Notes: a model not told the origin generated them from the sequence alone. Numbered from the stretch's first letter, positions 1 to 8,519 are shown. The stretch is 42,933 nucleotides of DNA from Anaerolineales bacterium (GCA_017985935.1 JAGNWT010000012.1:23286-66218); one strand, 5' to 3'. Numbers and translations are program-made.

Positions 1-68
1 TTCATCCTTGCTCTTTCGATGAAACAAGAATAGTAACTGAAAAGGTCATGTGGTTTATAATCTTCTCC

Positions 69-737
69 ATGGAAATCATCTACAAAGACGAACAAATTAT
101 CATCATCAACAAGCCTGCGGGACTCTCCGTTCTGCCCGAAGGCTGGGAACCTGATGCGCCGTACCTGGTCCAAAAGCTCGAAGAAGAACATGGCAAGATC
201 TGGGTCGTTCACCGCCTCGACAAATTTACCAGCGGTGTGATGGTCTTTGCACTGACCGCAGACGCGCACCGCTCGCTTAACATTCAATTCGAAAAACACG
301 AAGTGGAAAAAGTCTATCGCGCCATCACTTTCGGCGCGCCGCCGTGGAAGGAGCGCATCACCAAATTCCCGCTGCGGGTCAACGTGGGACACAAACACCG
401 CACCATGGTGGATGACAAAAAAGGAGTCCGTGCCGAGACCAAGTTCAAAGTCTTGAGCTGGGTTCAAATGTCACCCGAAGAAGCCGAAGGGGCGGCGCTG
501 GTAGAAGCCCGTCCCATGACCGGGCGCACGCACCAGATCCGCGTGCATGCTTACGCCCTGGGATATCCGCTTTTGGGCGACACCCTGTACAGCTCCCCCG
601 AAACGCATCTCATCGCCCGCCCCGCTTTGCACGCGCACTCGTTAACTTTTACCCACCCAGCCACGAACGAACGGGTTTCTTTCACAGCTTCGTATCCCTC
701 TGATTTTTCAAAAGCATTAAAGCTTTTGACCCTTTAA
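69..737 (+). CDS. RluA-family RNA pseudouridine synthase
   Basis: Isomerises uridine to pseudouridine in rRNA or tRNA in the cytoplasm. The protein is 222 residues from the ATG at 69, close to RluA length. An in-frame ATG at 48 would add seven hydrophobic residues ahead of the conserved MEIIYKDE start, so 69 is preferred. The catalytic motif HRLDKFTSG is at residues 48-56, with Asp51 the expected nucleophile. A second family motif, TGRTHQIRVH, lies at 151-160. There is no N-terminal S4 domain, so it belongs to the short RluA/RluC-like catalytic-core type. The target uridine cannot be told from sequence. It is convergent with the DUF1015 gene, with a hairpin between them. Confidence 0.88.
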   Translation: MEIIYKDEQIIIINKPAGLSVLPEGWEPDAPYLVQKLEEEHGKIWVVHRLDKFTSGVMVFALTADAHRSLNIQFEKHEVEKVYRAITFGAPPWKERITKFPLRVNVGHKHRTMVDDKKGVRAETKFKVLSWVQMSPEEAEGAALVEARPMTGRTHQIRVHAYALGYPLLGDTLYSSPETHLIARPALHAHSLTFTHPATNERVSFTASYPSDFSKALKLLTL

Positions 738-744
738 AGCAAAA

Positions 745-782
745 CAGGTTGGCATGTCCAAACTTTCAAACCTGCCAACCTG
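745..782. terminator. Hairpin between convergent genes
   Basis: Inverted repeat CAGGTTGGCA (745-754) and TGCCAACCTG (773-782) with an 18-nt loop, lying between the ends of the rluA-like and DUF1015 genes. There is no strong T-run on either side, so it may be a weak bidirectional terminator or an intergenic repeat. Confidence 0.45.
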
Positions 783-797
783 CAAACTTATAAACTC

Positions 798-2114
798 TTA
801 ACCGATCTTCCTTGCTTCCATATAAAATCTTTTTTCGCGTGCCTCGCCCATTGAGAAAGTCTTACGCGGCAGCGCTCCGTCCAGGATCACCGTCTTGAAC
901 AATTCAGACTTGTGCATCCCCGCCAGGTAAAAGCCCGCGTTCCCAGCCTGTAAAGCCAGGCGCTCAACCACATCCTCGCCATGCACGTAATCGATCTTTT
1001 CCGCGCCGCCATTTTTCAGGAAGGCATCGAGGAAGGATTGGATGGTGCCGACCGCCAGGTTGGATGAAGCGTGCGCGATCTCGATCACGCCGAATTTCTT
1101 TCCCGCTCCCACCAGACCGATAGCCTGCTTCCCGTCACCGGCGCTATCCACGCGTTGAGTCATTTCCGCGCCGCTGGCAACTTCAGTGTAGCTGAAGTTC
1201 TCACCGAACGTATTCTTCAACTCTGCGAACAGGTCCTTCTTCAAACCGAATAACACACGATGGATCGGCTCAAACTCCAACCCTTCATCATGGACGTTTT
1301 CGATCTCGACCAGTGCATACCGCGAGGGATGATCCATGCCCACCTGCGGTTTCATCTTCTCCCAAATGGCTTTTGCTGTGGCAAGCGAGTGATTGCCATC
1401 ACCCATCGCGAACAACAACACAGGTTCATCTTTGCCAATGCCATATTTCGCAGAGAAGGTCTCGGGCTGGGCAAGTCTGCGCAGAGACTCGACCACTTGA
1501 TTCTCCAACTCGGCATTGACCGCGTACCCCGCCAGATGACCGCTGTCGAACATCAGGTCAAAGTCATATAACTTTTCGAGATTGGACTTCGCCGCGCCAA
1601 GCGGCTCGATGACCGTGTGATTGGGATCATCGATCAGCACGAGGATGTGCGGCAGTTCCATCGCCGCGCCTTCACGGATCTTGATGCGGGGCGGCAGGCG
1701 GTCCACGATCGTGCCTTCGGTCGCGCGGATCAAACTGGAAGAGCCTTTGTTGTAGTCATATCGCTCAAGGTCAAGGCAAAGGATCACGCCTTTGCGGGTC
1801 TTTCCGCTCACCGTTCTTTCGACATAAATGAATCCGTCACGCGGCTCAAGGATGCCCTCCTCCATGTACTTTTTCATGGAGGCTTGAATGCTCTTGATGC
1901 GCTCCTCACCACCCGGCTTTTCGAGATGAACTTCGGGGAAGGTCAAATTCAAAGTGGATGGAGCATCACCGACCACCTTCTCAACTTCATGCCAATACTC
2001 AGGCTCAGAGGTGAATTGGTCACATGCAATGACCGCCCACTTGGTCAGGTCGGTGCCTTTTTTGGGGAGATGCACTTGCGGGATCTGAATGCCGATGTCA
2101 GAAATGATTTTCAT
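798..2114 (-). CDS. DUF1015 family protein, serine-locus associated
   Basis: Conserved cytosolic protein of unknown biochemical function, 438 residues from the chosen ATG at 2114. That start has GAGG four bases upstream and gives the conserved beginning MKIISDIGIQIP. A longer frame reaching 2186 would be translated from an intergenic repeat and is unlikely. The segment KWAVIACDQFTSEPEYW near the N-terminus and MGDGNHSLATAKA in the middle are typical of the family. It lies downstream of serA on the same strand, and serC is divergent. I recall DUF1015 often neighbouring serA/serC in anaerobic lineages, which suggests a role tied to serine or phosphoserine metabolism. No enzymatic activity can be assigned from sequence. 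Confidence 0.8.
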   Translation of the reverse strand: MKIISDIGIQIPQVHLPKKGTDLTKWAVIACDQFTSEPEYWHEVEKVVGDAPSTLNLTFPEVHLEKPGGEERIKSIQASMKKYMEEGILEPRDGFIYVERTVSGKTRKGVILCLDLERYDYNKGSSSLIRATEGTIVDRLPPRIKIREGAAMELPHILVLIDDPNHTVIEPLGAAKSNLEKLYDFDLMFDSGHLAGYAVNAELENQVVESLRRLAQPETFSAKYGIGKDEPVLLFAMGDGNHSLATAKAIWEKMKPQVGMDHPSRYALVEIENVHDEGLEFEPIHRVLFGLKKDLFAELKNTFGENFSYTEVASGAEMTQRVDSAGDGKQAIGLVGAGKKFGVIEIAHASSNLAVGTIQSFLDAFLKNGGAEKIDYVHGEDVVERLALQAGNAGFYLAGMHKSELFKTVILDGALPRKTFSMGEAREKRFYMEARKIG

Positions 2115-2120
2115 AAAACC

Positions 2121-2226
2121 TCTTTTTAACACGAAGGGCACAGCACTCGCGCAGCACTGCGATTGGCGCAGTGCGGGTGAGTACACAAAGAAAGCTTCTT
2201 AAATCCTTCGTGTCCTTTGTGGTTAA
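2121..2226. repeat. Nested inverted-repeat element
   Basis: An outer inverted repeat pairs CACGAAGG (2130-2137) with CCTTCGTG (2205-2212). An inner hairpin pairs GCACTGCG (2154-2161) with CGCAGTGC (2167-2174) around a 5-nt loop. The element fills the whole spacer between serA and the DUF1015 gene. The outer arm continues into CCTTTGTGGTTAAG, which resembles short dispersed intergenic repeats seen in some environmental bacteria. Only this copy is complete in the window. Confidence 0.5.
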
Positions 2227-2231
2227 GTTTT

Positions 2232-3131
2232 TTATTTCTTCGCGAACGCGATCAGCTTCTCGGCAACTTCCGCGCCGACACGAGCCTGTGCTTCCTTGGT
2301 GGCTGCGCCGATGTGCGGCGAACCGATGACGTTATCCAGTTTGAGCAGTTTCCAATCTGTGGGAGGTTCTTCCGCAAAGACATCGAGTGCGGCTCCCGCG
2401 ACCTGACCATTGGTCAATGCTTCGTAGAGCGCGTTCTCGTCGATGATCCCGCCGCGGGCGCAGTTGATGATGCGTACACCCTTCTTCATATTTGCAAATT
2501 GTTCCGCGCCGATCATGCCAGCGGATTCTTTGGTCTTCGGCAGGTGCAGGCTGATGTAGTCGGACTGGGAAAGCAGTTCATCGAGTGAGACCATCTTGAT
2601 GCCGTCCACTTCCTTGACGTAGGGATCGTAAGCCAGCACCGTCATTCCAAGGGCGTTGGCGCGCTTGGCGGTTTCCTTGCCAATGTTGCCCACGCCGATC
2701 AGCCCGAGGGTCTTGCCGCCGATCTCATCACCTTCAAATGATTTCTTGTCCCACTTCTCTGCCTTCATGGAAGCGGTCGCCTTGTAGGTGGAGCGGGCAA
2801 GCGCGAACATATAACCGATCGCCAACTCTGCCACAGAAGCGGAGCTAGCCATGGGGGTATTCATGACCGCAATGCCCTTGGACTTGGCATATTCGTGGTC
2901 AATGGTGTCGAGACCCACGCCGCCGCGCACGATGACCTTGAGGTTGGGGCAAACATCAATGAGGGGTTGGCGCACTTTGGTACGCGAGCGGACGATCATG
3001 CCGTCATAAGCAGGCAGGACGTTGGGCAGTTCTTCAGGGGTGATGTCGTCACGCACATCCACGGTCAGACCGGCGGCGCGCATCTGTTCGATATATTCCT
3101 TCTCGGTTTTGTCGCAAACTAGGACTTTCAT
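2232..3131 (-). CDS. serA: D-3-phosphoglycerate dehydrogenase (short form)
   Basis: Oxidises 3-phosphoglycerate to 3-phosphohydroxypyruvate with NAD+, the first step of serine synthesis. The protein has 299 residues, so it is the short form with catalytic and nucleotide-binding domains only and no C-terminal ACT or ASB regulatory domain. The dinucleotide-binding motif GVGNIG is at 146-151. The expected catalytic residues are Arg226 (in CARGG), Glu255 (in FAEEPP) and His273 (in SPHIG). The start has AAGGAG (3139-3144) seven bases upstream. Lack of an ACT domain argues against direct serine feedback on the enzyme, so control may act at the RNA level: a strong promoter and a stable leader hairpin lie upstream. 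It is divergent from serC, with DUF1015 downstream. Confidence 0.93.
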   Translation of the reverse strand: MKVLVCDKTEKEYIEQMRAAGLTVDVRDDITPEELPNVLPAYDGMIVRSRTKVRQPLIDVCPNLKVIVRGGVGLDTIDHEYAKSKGIAVMNTPMASSASVAELAIGYMFALARSTYKATASMKAEKWDKKSFEGDEIGGKTLGLIGVGNIGKETAKRANALGMTVLAYDPYVKEVDGIKMVSLDELLSQSDYISLHLPKTKESAGMIGAEQFANMKKGVRIINCARGGIIDENALYEALTNGQVAGAALDVFAEEPPTDWKLLKLDNVIGSPHIGAATKEAQARVGAEVAEKLIAFAKK

Positions 3132-3163
3132 TGAAATTCTCCTTGATTGGGGTGGAAATTAAT

Positions 3164-3201
3164 AACAGGAACCAGACCGGGTGACCCGGCTGCTTCCTGT
3201 T
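3164..3201 (-). promoter_or_regulatory. Stable hairpin in serA leader
   Basis: AACAGGAA (3164-3171) pairs with TTCCTGTT (3194-3201). Inside, CAG (3173-3175) pairs with CTG (3190-3192) and CCGGG (3177-3181) with CCCGG (3185-3189), closing a 3-nt loop. It lies about 20 nt after the predicted serA transcription start and about 20 nt before the ribosome-binding site. It has no U-run after it, so it does not look like an ordinary terminator. A regulatory or mRNA-stabilising role is inferred. Confidence 0.55.
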
Positions 3202-3227
3202 TGAGGGTGCAAAATGGACACAAAATC

Positions 3228-3256
3228 ATTCTAACAATGGGATTTTGCTTTGTCAA
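3228..3256 (-). promoter_or_regulatory. serA promoter
   Basis: Reading the minus strand, a perfect -35 TTGACA (3256-3251) is followed by a 17-bp spacer and TAGAAT (3233-3228). This gives a leader of about 90 nt carrying the hairpin. Confidence 0.75.
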
Positions 3257-3291
3257 CGACACTTGACAGGCTAGAATCATGCCAATCGTTC

Positions 3292-3321
3292 TTGAAAATT
3301 TGTCAGACAACCAGATATAAT
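3292..3321 (+). promoter_or_regulatory. serC promoter
   Basis: TTGAAA (3292-3297), 18-bp spacer, perfect -10 TATAAT (3316-3321). Transcription would start near 3328 and give a leader of about 74 nt ahead of an AGGAG site. Confidence 0.7.
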
Positions 3322-3401
3322 GAAAGGGAATATAAATCGAAACCGAACCCTTTCCAGGGTCCAGAATGAACCGTAAACCTTTTTAATCAGGAGAATCTCA
3401 A

Positions 3402-4493
3402 ATGTCTGATCTCAAACGTGCGTACAATTTCAATCCCGGTCCCGGCACCCTCCCCCTCGAAGTCCTTCAGCAGGCGCAGGCAGAAATGCTCGACTTCAAA
3501 GGTACGGGCATGTCTGTGATGGAAATCAGCCACCGCTCGAAGGAATTCGAATCGGTGATCCAGACCGCCGAAGCAGATCTGCGCGAACTGCTCGGCATCC
3601 CCGCCAACTACAAGGTGATGTTCCTGCAGGGCGGCGCTCACCTGCAATTTTCAATGATCCCCATGAACCTGCGCGCAGCGGGCGTTTCTGCCGACTACAT
3701 TGTGACCGGCACCTGGAGCAAGACCGCCATCAAGGAAGCGCAGAAACTCGGAGCGACGCGTGCCGCCGCCAACACCGAAGCGGACGGTTTCAAGGGCTTC
3801 CCCGAAAAACTGGACCTCGACCCGAAAGCCGCCTACCTGCATTACACATCCAATGAAACCATTCACGGCGTGGAATATTTCACCGAGCCGACCCCGCCCG
3901 ATGGCGTGCCTTTGGTTTGCGATGCCTCGTCTGATTTCATCAGCCGCCCCATTGACGTGTCGAAGTATGCGTTGATCTATGCCGGCGCGCAAAAGAATGC
4001 CGGTCCCTCCGGCGTGACCATCGTGATCGAACGCGATGACATGTTGGAACGCACCCCCGCCAACCTGCCCGTGATGCTTGACTACAAGATCATGGCGTCC
4101 AGCGGATCGCTGCACAACACCCCGCCAAGCTGGGCCGTCTACATTGTGGGACTCGTTCTGCAATGGGCGAAGAAACAGGGCGGTCTTGCCGCCATCGAAA
4201 AGACAAACCGCACCAAAGCAGGTTTGGTCTACAGCACCATTGACCAGAGCGGCGGTTTCTATCGCGGACACGCCAAGCCCGAAGCCCGCTCGCTGATGAA
4301 CATCCCCTTCCGCCTGCCGAGCGAAGAATTGGAAGATGCCTTCGCGAAGGAAGCCAAGAAGAACAACCTGATCGGTCTTAAGGGGCATCGCTCCGTGGGC
4401 GGCATGCGCGCTTCACTTTACAACGCGATGACCGTGGAAGGAGCACAGGCGCTCACCGATTTCATGAAGGAATTCCAGAAGAAGAACGGGTAA
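3402..4493 (+). CDS. serC: Phosphoserine aminotransferase
   Basis: Transfers an amino group from glutamate to 3-phosphohydroxypyruvate, giving phosphoserine; PLP-dependent, cytosolic. Length is 363 residues, as usual for SerC. The N-terminal YNFNPGPGTLP is a family signature. The PLP lysine is expected at Lys198 within YAGAQKNAGPSG, and the phosphate-binding HRS (44-46) near the N-terminus and the C-terminal GGMRASLYNA are conserved. The start has AGGAG seven to eight bases upstream. It is divergent from serA, which makes its substrate, and ends in a strong terminator. No serB phosphatase is visible in the window. Confidence 0.95.
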   Translation: MSDLKRAYNFNPGPGTLPLEVLQQAQAEMLDFKGTGMSVMEISHRSKEFESVIQTAEADLRELLGIPANYKVMFLQGGAHLQFSMIPMNLRAAGVSADYIVTGTWSKTAIKEAQKLGATRAAANTEADGFKGFPEKLDLDPKAAYLHYTSNETIHGVEYFTEPTPPDGVPLVCDASSDFISRPIDVSKYALIYAGAQKNAGPSGVTIVIERDDMLERTPANLPVMLDYKIMASSGSLHNTPPSWAVYIVGLVLQWAKKQGGLAAIEKTNRTKAGLVYSTIDQSGGFYRGHAKPEARSLMNIPFRLPSEELEDAFAKEAKKNNLIGLKGHRSVGGMRASLYNAMTVEGAQALTDFMKEFQKKNG

Positions 4494-4516
4494 GAGTAAG
4501 TAAAGAGGAATCAGCA

Positions 4517-4556
4517 AAAGACCTCCGAGTCCCATTGGGATTTCGGAGGTCTTTTT
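4517..4556. terminator. Bidirectional terminator after serC
   Basis: AAAAGACCTCCGA and TCGGAGGTCTTTTT form a long stem flanked by A and T runs, so it can terminate serC and the convergent PilZ gene. The stem core AGACCTCCGA recurs in the etfA terminator. Confidence 0.9.
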
Positions 4557-4576
4557 ATCTGACAGCCATTCGCGGC

Positions 4577-4948
4577 TCAGGCAGGAGACGGGAAGTTGTG
4601 GCGAAATTGATACCGGGCAAGGATCGCCTGGAAAAGCTGCAAATGATCGGAGGCGACTTCTAAAAATTCAAACCCGACATTGACGTAACGCGGAGAATCA
4701 GGGTCGGGGCGGCACCAGGCAACACGCGCCGGGATCACAACATGTGAATTGGCGATACCGGGCAGGTCGTTCGGAAACTCGATGCGCAGAACTTTTTCCG
4801 CATCGATCTCCTGCACCCGCTCACCGACCGCCATAAGTCCCAACAAGGTCAGGTCGCCAACATAGCCTAAAAGCACCTTCTGCCTGAAATCATAAACAGG
4901 CGTAAAAGCGATCAGTTTTTTGCGAGCTTCTTTTCGTTGATCATTCAT
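4577..4948 (-). CDS. PilZ-domain protein, putative c-di-GMP receptor
   Basis: A single-domain PilZ protein of 123 residues, probably a cytosolic cyclic-di-GMP effector. The arginine switch motif RKEAR is at residues 5-9 (RxxxR). The second motif reads DLTLLG rather than the usual D/NxSxxG, a conservative Ser to Thr change, so binding is plausible but not assured. The rest fits the PilZ beta-barrel, ending in VGFEFLEV. The start has AAAGGAG just upstream, and a TATAAT on the minus strand (5000-4995) could be its -10. No GGDEF or EAL protein is nearby, so the output pathway is unknown. It stands alone, convergent with serC. Confidence 0.72.
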   Translation of the reverse strand: MNDQRKEARKKLIAFTPVYDFRQKVLLGYVGDLTLLGLMAVGERVQEIDAEKVLRIEFPNDLPGIANSHVVIPARVAWCRPDPDSPRYVNVGFEFLEVASDHLQLFQAILARYQFRHNFPSPA

Positions 4949-5104
4949 GGGAGACTCCTTTCCTCGTATAGCCGGTACCGAAACCGCAATGCGGATTATA
5001 CGCCGTCACAAATACCCGGGCAATAAAAATAAATCAATGAAACTGTAATCCAATCCTTAACCGCCAAAAAGGCAGGCAACTTCTTTTCTGGTTATAATAC
5101 CCAA

Positions 5105-5476
5105 ATGGACTTTTTCCTCCCCGAAGATAACCTAGCACGCGCCGTCCCAGAAGAGACAAAGATCAACGCGCTTTCTGCCAAGCCCTACCCTGACGGTCGC
5201 AGACTACGCGTTAACATGGAAGTTACGCCCTTTCAAAAGCGACCGTACATTGAAGTCATCCTCACCAACGCAGACGGAGATGAGGTCGCCTCCACCAACA
5301 TCGTTGAGCCGCTCAGCTGGAAACTTGAATTCACCATGCACATCCGCGGCGACCTCAGCAACCCATACACACTCAACGCCCGACTCTATTACCCAGACGG
5401 ACCTTCCACCGAACCATTCATTTATTCATTTGATGTGGAACCCGATCCTGCCGCCCCCGAGCCTGATTCAAACTAA
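5105..5476 (+). CDS. Conserved hypothetical protein, start of lipoprotein operon
   Basis: A 123-residue soluble protein without signal peptide or membrane segment. I do not recognise the family. The composition suggests an all-beta fold, for example the segments RRLRVNMEVTP, YIEVILTN and WKLEFTMHI, ending in an acidic Pro-rich tail. The ATG lies six bases after a TATAAT (5093-5098) and has no Shine-Dalgarno, so the mRNA is probably leaderless. The gene ends 11 bases before the PD40 lipoprotein, and both are probably cotranscribed. A role linked to the envelope lipoproteins downstream is only a guess from position. Confidence 0.6.
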   Translation: MDFFLPEDNLARAVPEETKINALSAKPYPDGRRLRVNMEVTPFQKRPYIEVILTNADGDEVASTNIVEPLSWKLEFTMHIRGDLSNPYTLNARLYYPDGPSTEPFIYSFDVEPDPAAPEPDSN

Positions 5477-5487
5477 TCGACAGATCC

Positions 5488-7389
5488 ATGCCTTCGCATT
5501 TATCAAACTCACCTGCGAAAATATTCTTTGCTTTAACGATTCTCAGTCTCCTGCTCTTTGGCTGCACCCAACCCGCTGAAACAACTCCCCTGCCGATCAT
5601 CCCAACCCTGGAAGCGACCGAGGCTGCCACCAGCACGCCCTCCATCATCCGCTACAGCGGTGAAGGCAATCTTATCCTGCTCTCCATTGAAGAGAACGGA
5701 TACGCCCATCTCTTTATTCAAAGCAACCGTTCGCAAGACCTGCCGCTGACCCGCATCACCGATGGCGGCTGGAATGACGTTGCCCCCACACTCAGCCCCG
5801 ACCGCACCCAGATCGCCTTCGCATCCGACCGCAATGGCTACTGGGATCTTTACACCATGGATCTGCAAAGCGGCGAGGTGACCCAGATCACTTCATCGCC
5901 TGAATACGACTCCTCTCCTTCCTGGTCGCCCGATGGCAAATGGCTGGTCTTTGAAACCTATGTCAACGACAACCTGGAGATCTCGGTGGTATCGGTCGGT
6001 GACCGCTCGCAGGCGATCATTCCCGTCACCTTCGACCCCTCCTCCGACCATTCACCCGTCTGGGCGCCAGATGGCAGGCATGTGGCATTCATCTCCTCAC
6101 GCGGCGGCGAAAGTGACGATGTATGGCTTGCCGATCTCGACCTGACGGGTGAAGACCGTTACCAAAATTTAAGCAATACCCCCTTCGCCTCTGAAAACCA
6201 TCCGGTTTGGAATTTTGACGGCTCCAAACTTTTATGGGCTTCCATCTCACAGACCATCGGCTTTAGCGGACTGTACATTTGGAATGCAGATGACCCCACT
6301 CGCGCCGCGCGCTGGGTCGGCGATGGAAGTTGGGGCGCATGGAACGAAACCGCTGAACAAGTGGTTGCCGTCACCAACGGACCCAACCAACAATATCTCT
6401 CTTCCTATGATGTGAAGGGAAATCTGCTGCTTCCGCCAACCCCACTCCCCGGGCATGTGCGTGGACTCGCCTGGGGCTTTGCCGAGTTGCCAGACCCATT
6501 CCCCGATTCGTTCAATCGTTCAGCCGTGGTCACGCCCGCAGCTTTGTGGTCACCGATCATCACACCCGGACCGGAAGTTCCCAACCAACGCTGGTATGTG
6601 GTGCCTCTCAATGACGTGCAGGCTCCCTTCCCGCAAATGCACGACCTCGTGGACGACTCCTTTGTATCCCTGCGTCAGCGGCTGATTCTCGAAGCAGGCT
6701 GGGATGTACTTGCCAGTATCGAGAACGCCTTCGTCCCGTTGACCACCGAACTCGAGCCAGGTCTGCAGGAAGATTGGCTGTACACCGGACGCGCTTTTGC
6801 CATCAACACATTGATGACGGACGCGGGCTGGCTGGTGGTCTTGCGTGAAGATATTGGTGCGCAAACGTATTGGCGGGTTTATGTCCGAGCCAATGTGCAG
6901 GATGGGTCACTTGGAGAACCGATCCACAACGCGCCGTGGAATTTAAGCGCGCGCTACGAGCTTGATCCGCGAACATATGAACAAGGCGGAAAATACGCGC
7001 CTGTCCCGGCTGGCTATTGGGTGGATGTCACTGCACTCGCCGCCGCCTACGGTTGGGAGCGCCTCCCCGCCCTTCCCAACTGGCGCACTTACTACGGCGG
7101 CAGCCGCTTTACCGAATTTGCTCTAACCAGCGGGCTGACCTGGTACAACGCCATGCGCGAACTGTACCCGCCCGAAGCATTGATCACACCCACCCGGGTT
7201 CTGCCGCCAACGCTCACTCCCACGCGGACCCCAACCTTCACACCCACACCGACCATCACCCGCACACCGCGTCCAACCCGCACGCCAACCCTCACGCGGA
7301 CCCCCACTGTGTCGCCAACGGCATCTTCCACCCGCACGCCCACACCCCTGCCCAGCCTCACACCCACACCGCCGACCATCATTCCTTAA
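5488..7389 (+). CDS. TolB-like PD40 beta-propeller lipoprotein
   Basis: Predicted secreted lipoprotein of 633 residues. The signal peptide ends in the lipobox LFGC, with Cys26 the lipidation site. At least four PD40/TolB-type repeats follow (around residues 85-260), recognisable as APTLSPDRTQIAFAS, SPSWSPDGKWLVFE, SPVWAPDGRHVAFIS and HPVWNFDGSKLLWAS, so a beta-propeller is expected. A second domain (about 360-560) is unrecognised. The last 65 residues are almost entirely Thr, Pro and Arg repeats. Such tails normally act as flexible linkers, but here the tail is C-terminal with nothing after it. It sits in an operon-like row with the M23 and HExxH lipoproteins, suggesting an envelope or wall function. 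Confidence 0.75.
   Translation: MPSHLSNSPAKIFFALTILSLLLFGCTQPAETTPLPIIPTLEATEAATSTPSIIRYSGEGNLILLSIEENGYAHLFIQSNRSQDLPLTRITDGGWNDVAPTLSPDRTQIAFASDRNGYWDLYTMDLQSGEVTQITSSPEYDSSPSWSPDGKWLVFETYVNDNLEISVVSVGDRSQAIIPVTFDPSSDHSPVWAPDGRHVAFISSRGGESDDVWLADLDLTGEDRYQNLSNTPFASENHPVWNFDGSKLLWASISQTIGFSGLYIWNADDPTRAARWVGDGSWGAWNETAEQVVAVTNGPNQQYLSSYDVKGNLLLPPTPLPGHVRGLAWGFAELPDPFPDSFNRSAVVTPAALWSPIITPGPEVPNQRWYVVPLNDVQAPFPQMHDLVDDSFVSLRQRLILEAGWDVLASIENAFVPLTTELEPGLQEDWLYTGRAFAINTLMTDAGWLVVLREDIGAQTYWRVYVRANVQDGSLGEPIHNAPWNLSARYELDPRTYEQGGKYAPVPAGYWVDVTALAAAYGWERLPALPNWRTYYGGSRFTEFALTSGLTWYNAMRELYPPEALITPTRVLPPTLTPTRTPTFTPTPTITRTPRPTRTPTLTRTPTVSPTASSTRTPTPLPSLTPTPPTIIP
7186..7386 (+). repeat. Low-complexity Thr-Pro coding repeat
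   Basis: Short degenerate repeats of the type CACCCCAACC or CGCACGCC encode the Thr-Pro-Arg tail of the PD40 lipoprotein. They create long spurious open frames on the other strand. Units are irregular and short, unlike a CRISPR array. Confidence 0.8.
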
Positions 7390-7398
7390 TCACAGGTT

Positions 7399-8490
7399 AT
7401 GAATTTCAAGCAGAAGACCTCGGCAATAATCGTATCGCTGTTCATGCTCTCTGCCTGCGCGCCGGCACAGCCAACCAGCGCAGGGATCAGCCCAACGTCG
7501 GTGGTGGCCGAATTGCCCGACCAGCCCGAAGTCCAGTTTGATGCGGTGCAAACTCCTTCGCCGGTTCCATTTCAATTCGTTCTCCCCACCCCGGGCGCGG
7601 AACCTGTATCCGGGTGGCGTCCTCCGCTGTATCCCATTCCGTGGGCAATGTCTCCGTATGACCATTTTTATTTTGCGCGCCCCATCGCCGCTGATCAAGT
7701 CAATTGGCCCATCCCTGATTATCGTTATGGCGGGATCTTCTTTGCGCCGAACATCGTGCACACCGGCGTGGACATTCCCACACCCGAAGGGACTCCCATC
7801 ATGGCGGCCGGACCCGGCACCGTGGTATGGGCGGGCTGGGGGCTGTTCACCGAATCGCCGCTCAACAAAGATGATCCCTACGGGTTGGCTGTTGCCATCC
7901 GCCACGACTTCAGTTACAACAACCAACAGCTTTACACGATCTATGCTCATATGAGCGAAGTGAAAGCGATGGTAAGTCAGCACGTGGAAACCGGCGAAGT
8001 GATCGGGCTGGTCGGCGCGACCGGAGCAACCACAGGGCCGCATGTACATTTTGAAGTGCGCTTCCCTGACAATTCCTTCCACAACACCATGAACCCCGAG
8101 TTATGGATCGCGCCGCCTCAAGGCTGGGGCGTTTTGGTCGGACGGATCACCGATAAAAAAGGCGAGACATTAAATCGCATTGATGTTTCCATTTACTCTG
8201 AAGCAACAAAAAAGACGGAAGTGATCAAGACCTATGGGCTCGGAGGAGCGATCAACTCAGACCCATACTACAATGAGAATCTGGTATTGGGCGATCTGGA
8301 AGCCGGCATCTATAAGATCTCGCTCAAGGATGACGACAAGACCAAACAGACCTGGGTGGAGATCTTCCCCGGGCAGGTGACTTACTTTAGTTACCAGCAA
8401 GAGGAAGGCTTCAGCCTCGCGCGTCCGCCGGCGCCGAAGCTTGATTTCATTCCCGAGGAACTTCCCCTCACCCCCACATCCACGCCTTGA
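7399..8490 (+). CDS. M23-family peptidase lipoprotein
   Basis: Predicted cell-surface zinc peptidase that would cut peptidoglycan cross-bridges. The 363-residue protein begins with a signal peptide and lipobox LSAC (Cys20). The LytM/M23 domain spans about 105-225: zinc ligands His121 and Asp125 in HTGVD, and His217 in HVHFE, with His184 in YAHM and His215 as the other conserved histidines. All key residues are present, so it may be active. Residues 235-350 form a further beta-rich domain, possibly a carboxypeptidase-regulatory-like fold, ending in a short Pro-Thr tail. It starts nine bases after the PD40 gene, consistent with one operon. Confidence 0.85.
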   Translation: MNFKQKTSAIIVSLFMLSACAPAQPTSAGISPTSVVAELPDQPEVQFDAVQTPSPVPFQFVLPTPGAEPVSGWRPPLYPIPWAMSPYDHFYFARPIAADQVNWPIPDYRYGGIFFAPNIVHTGVDIPTPEGTPIMAAGPGTVVWAGWGLFTESPLNKDDPYGLAVAIRHDFSYNNQQLYTIYAHMSEVKAMVSQHVETGEVIGLVGATGATTGPHVHFEVRFPDNSFHNTMNPELWIAPPQGWGVLVGRITDKKGETLNRIDVSIYSEATKKTEVIKTYGLGGAINSDPYYNENLVLGDLEAGIYKISLKDDDKTKQTWVEIFPGQVTYFSYQQEEGFSLARPPAPKLDFIPEELPLTPTSTP

Positions 8491-8519
8491 TCCATACCAA
8501 AACTCAGAGGAGCCCCTTG

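Noticed and set aside
3128..3310. 60-residue frame on the minus strand upstream of serA
   Set aside because: It spans the serA promoter and leader hairpin and has no ribosome-binding site.
7092..7382. Antisense frame rich in Gly and Val
   Set aside because: It is the shadow of the Thr-Pro repeat of the PD40 lipoprotein.
7186..7386. Possible CRISPR-like repeat array
   Set aside because: Units are short, irregular and in frame with a coding region; there are no spacers or cas genes.
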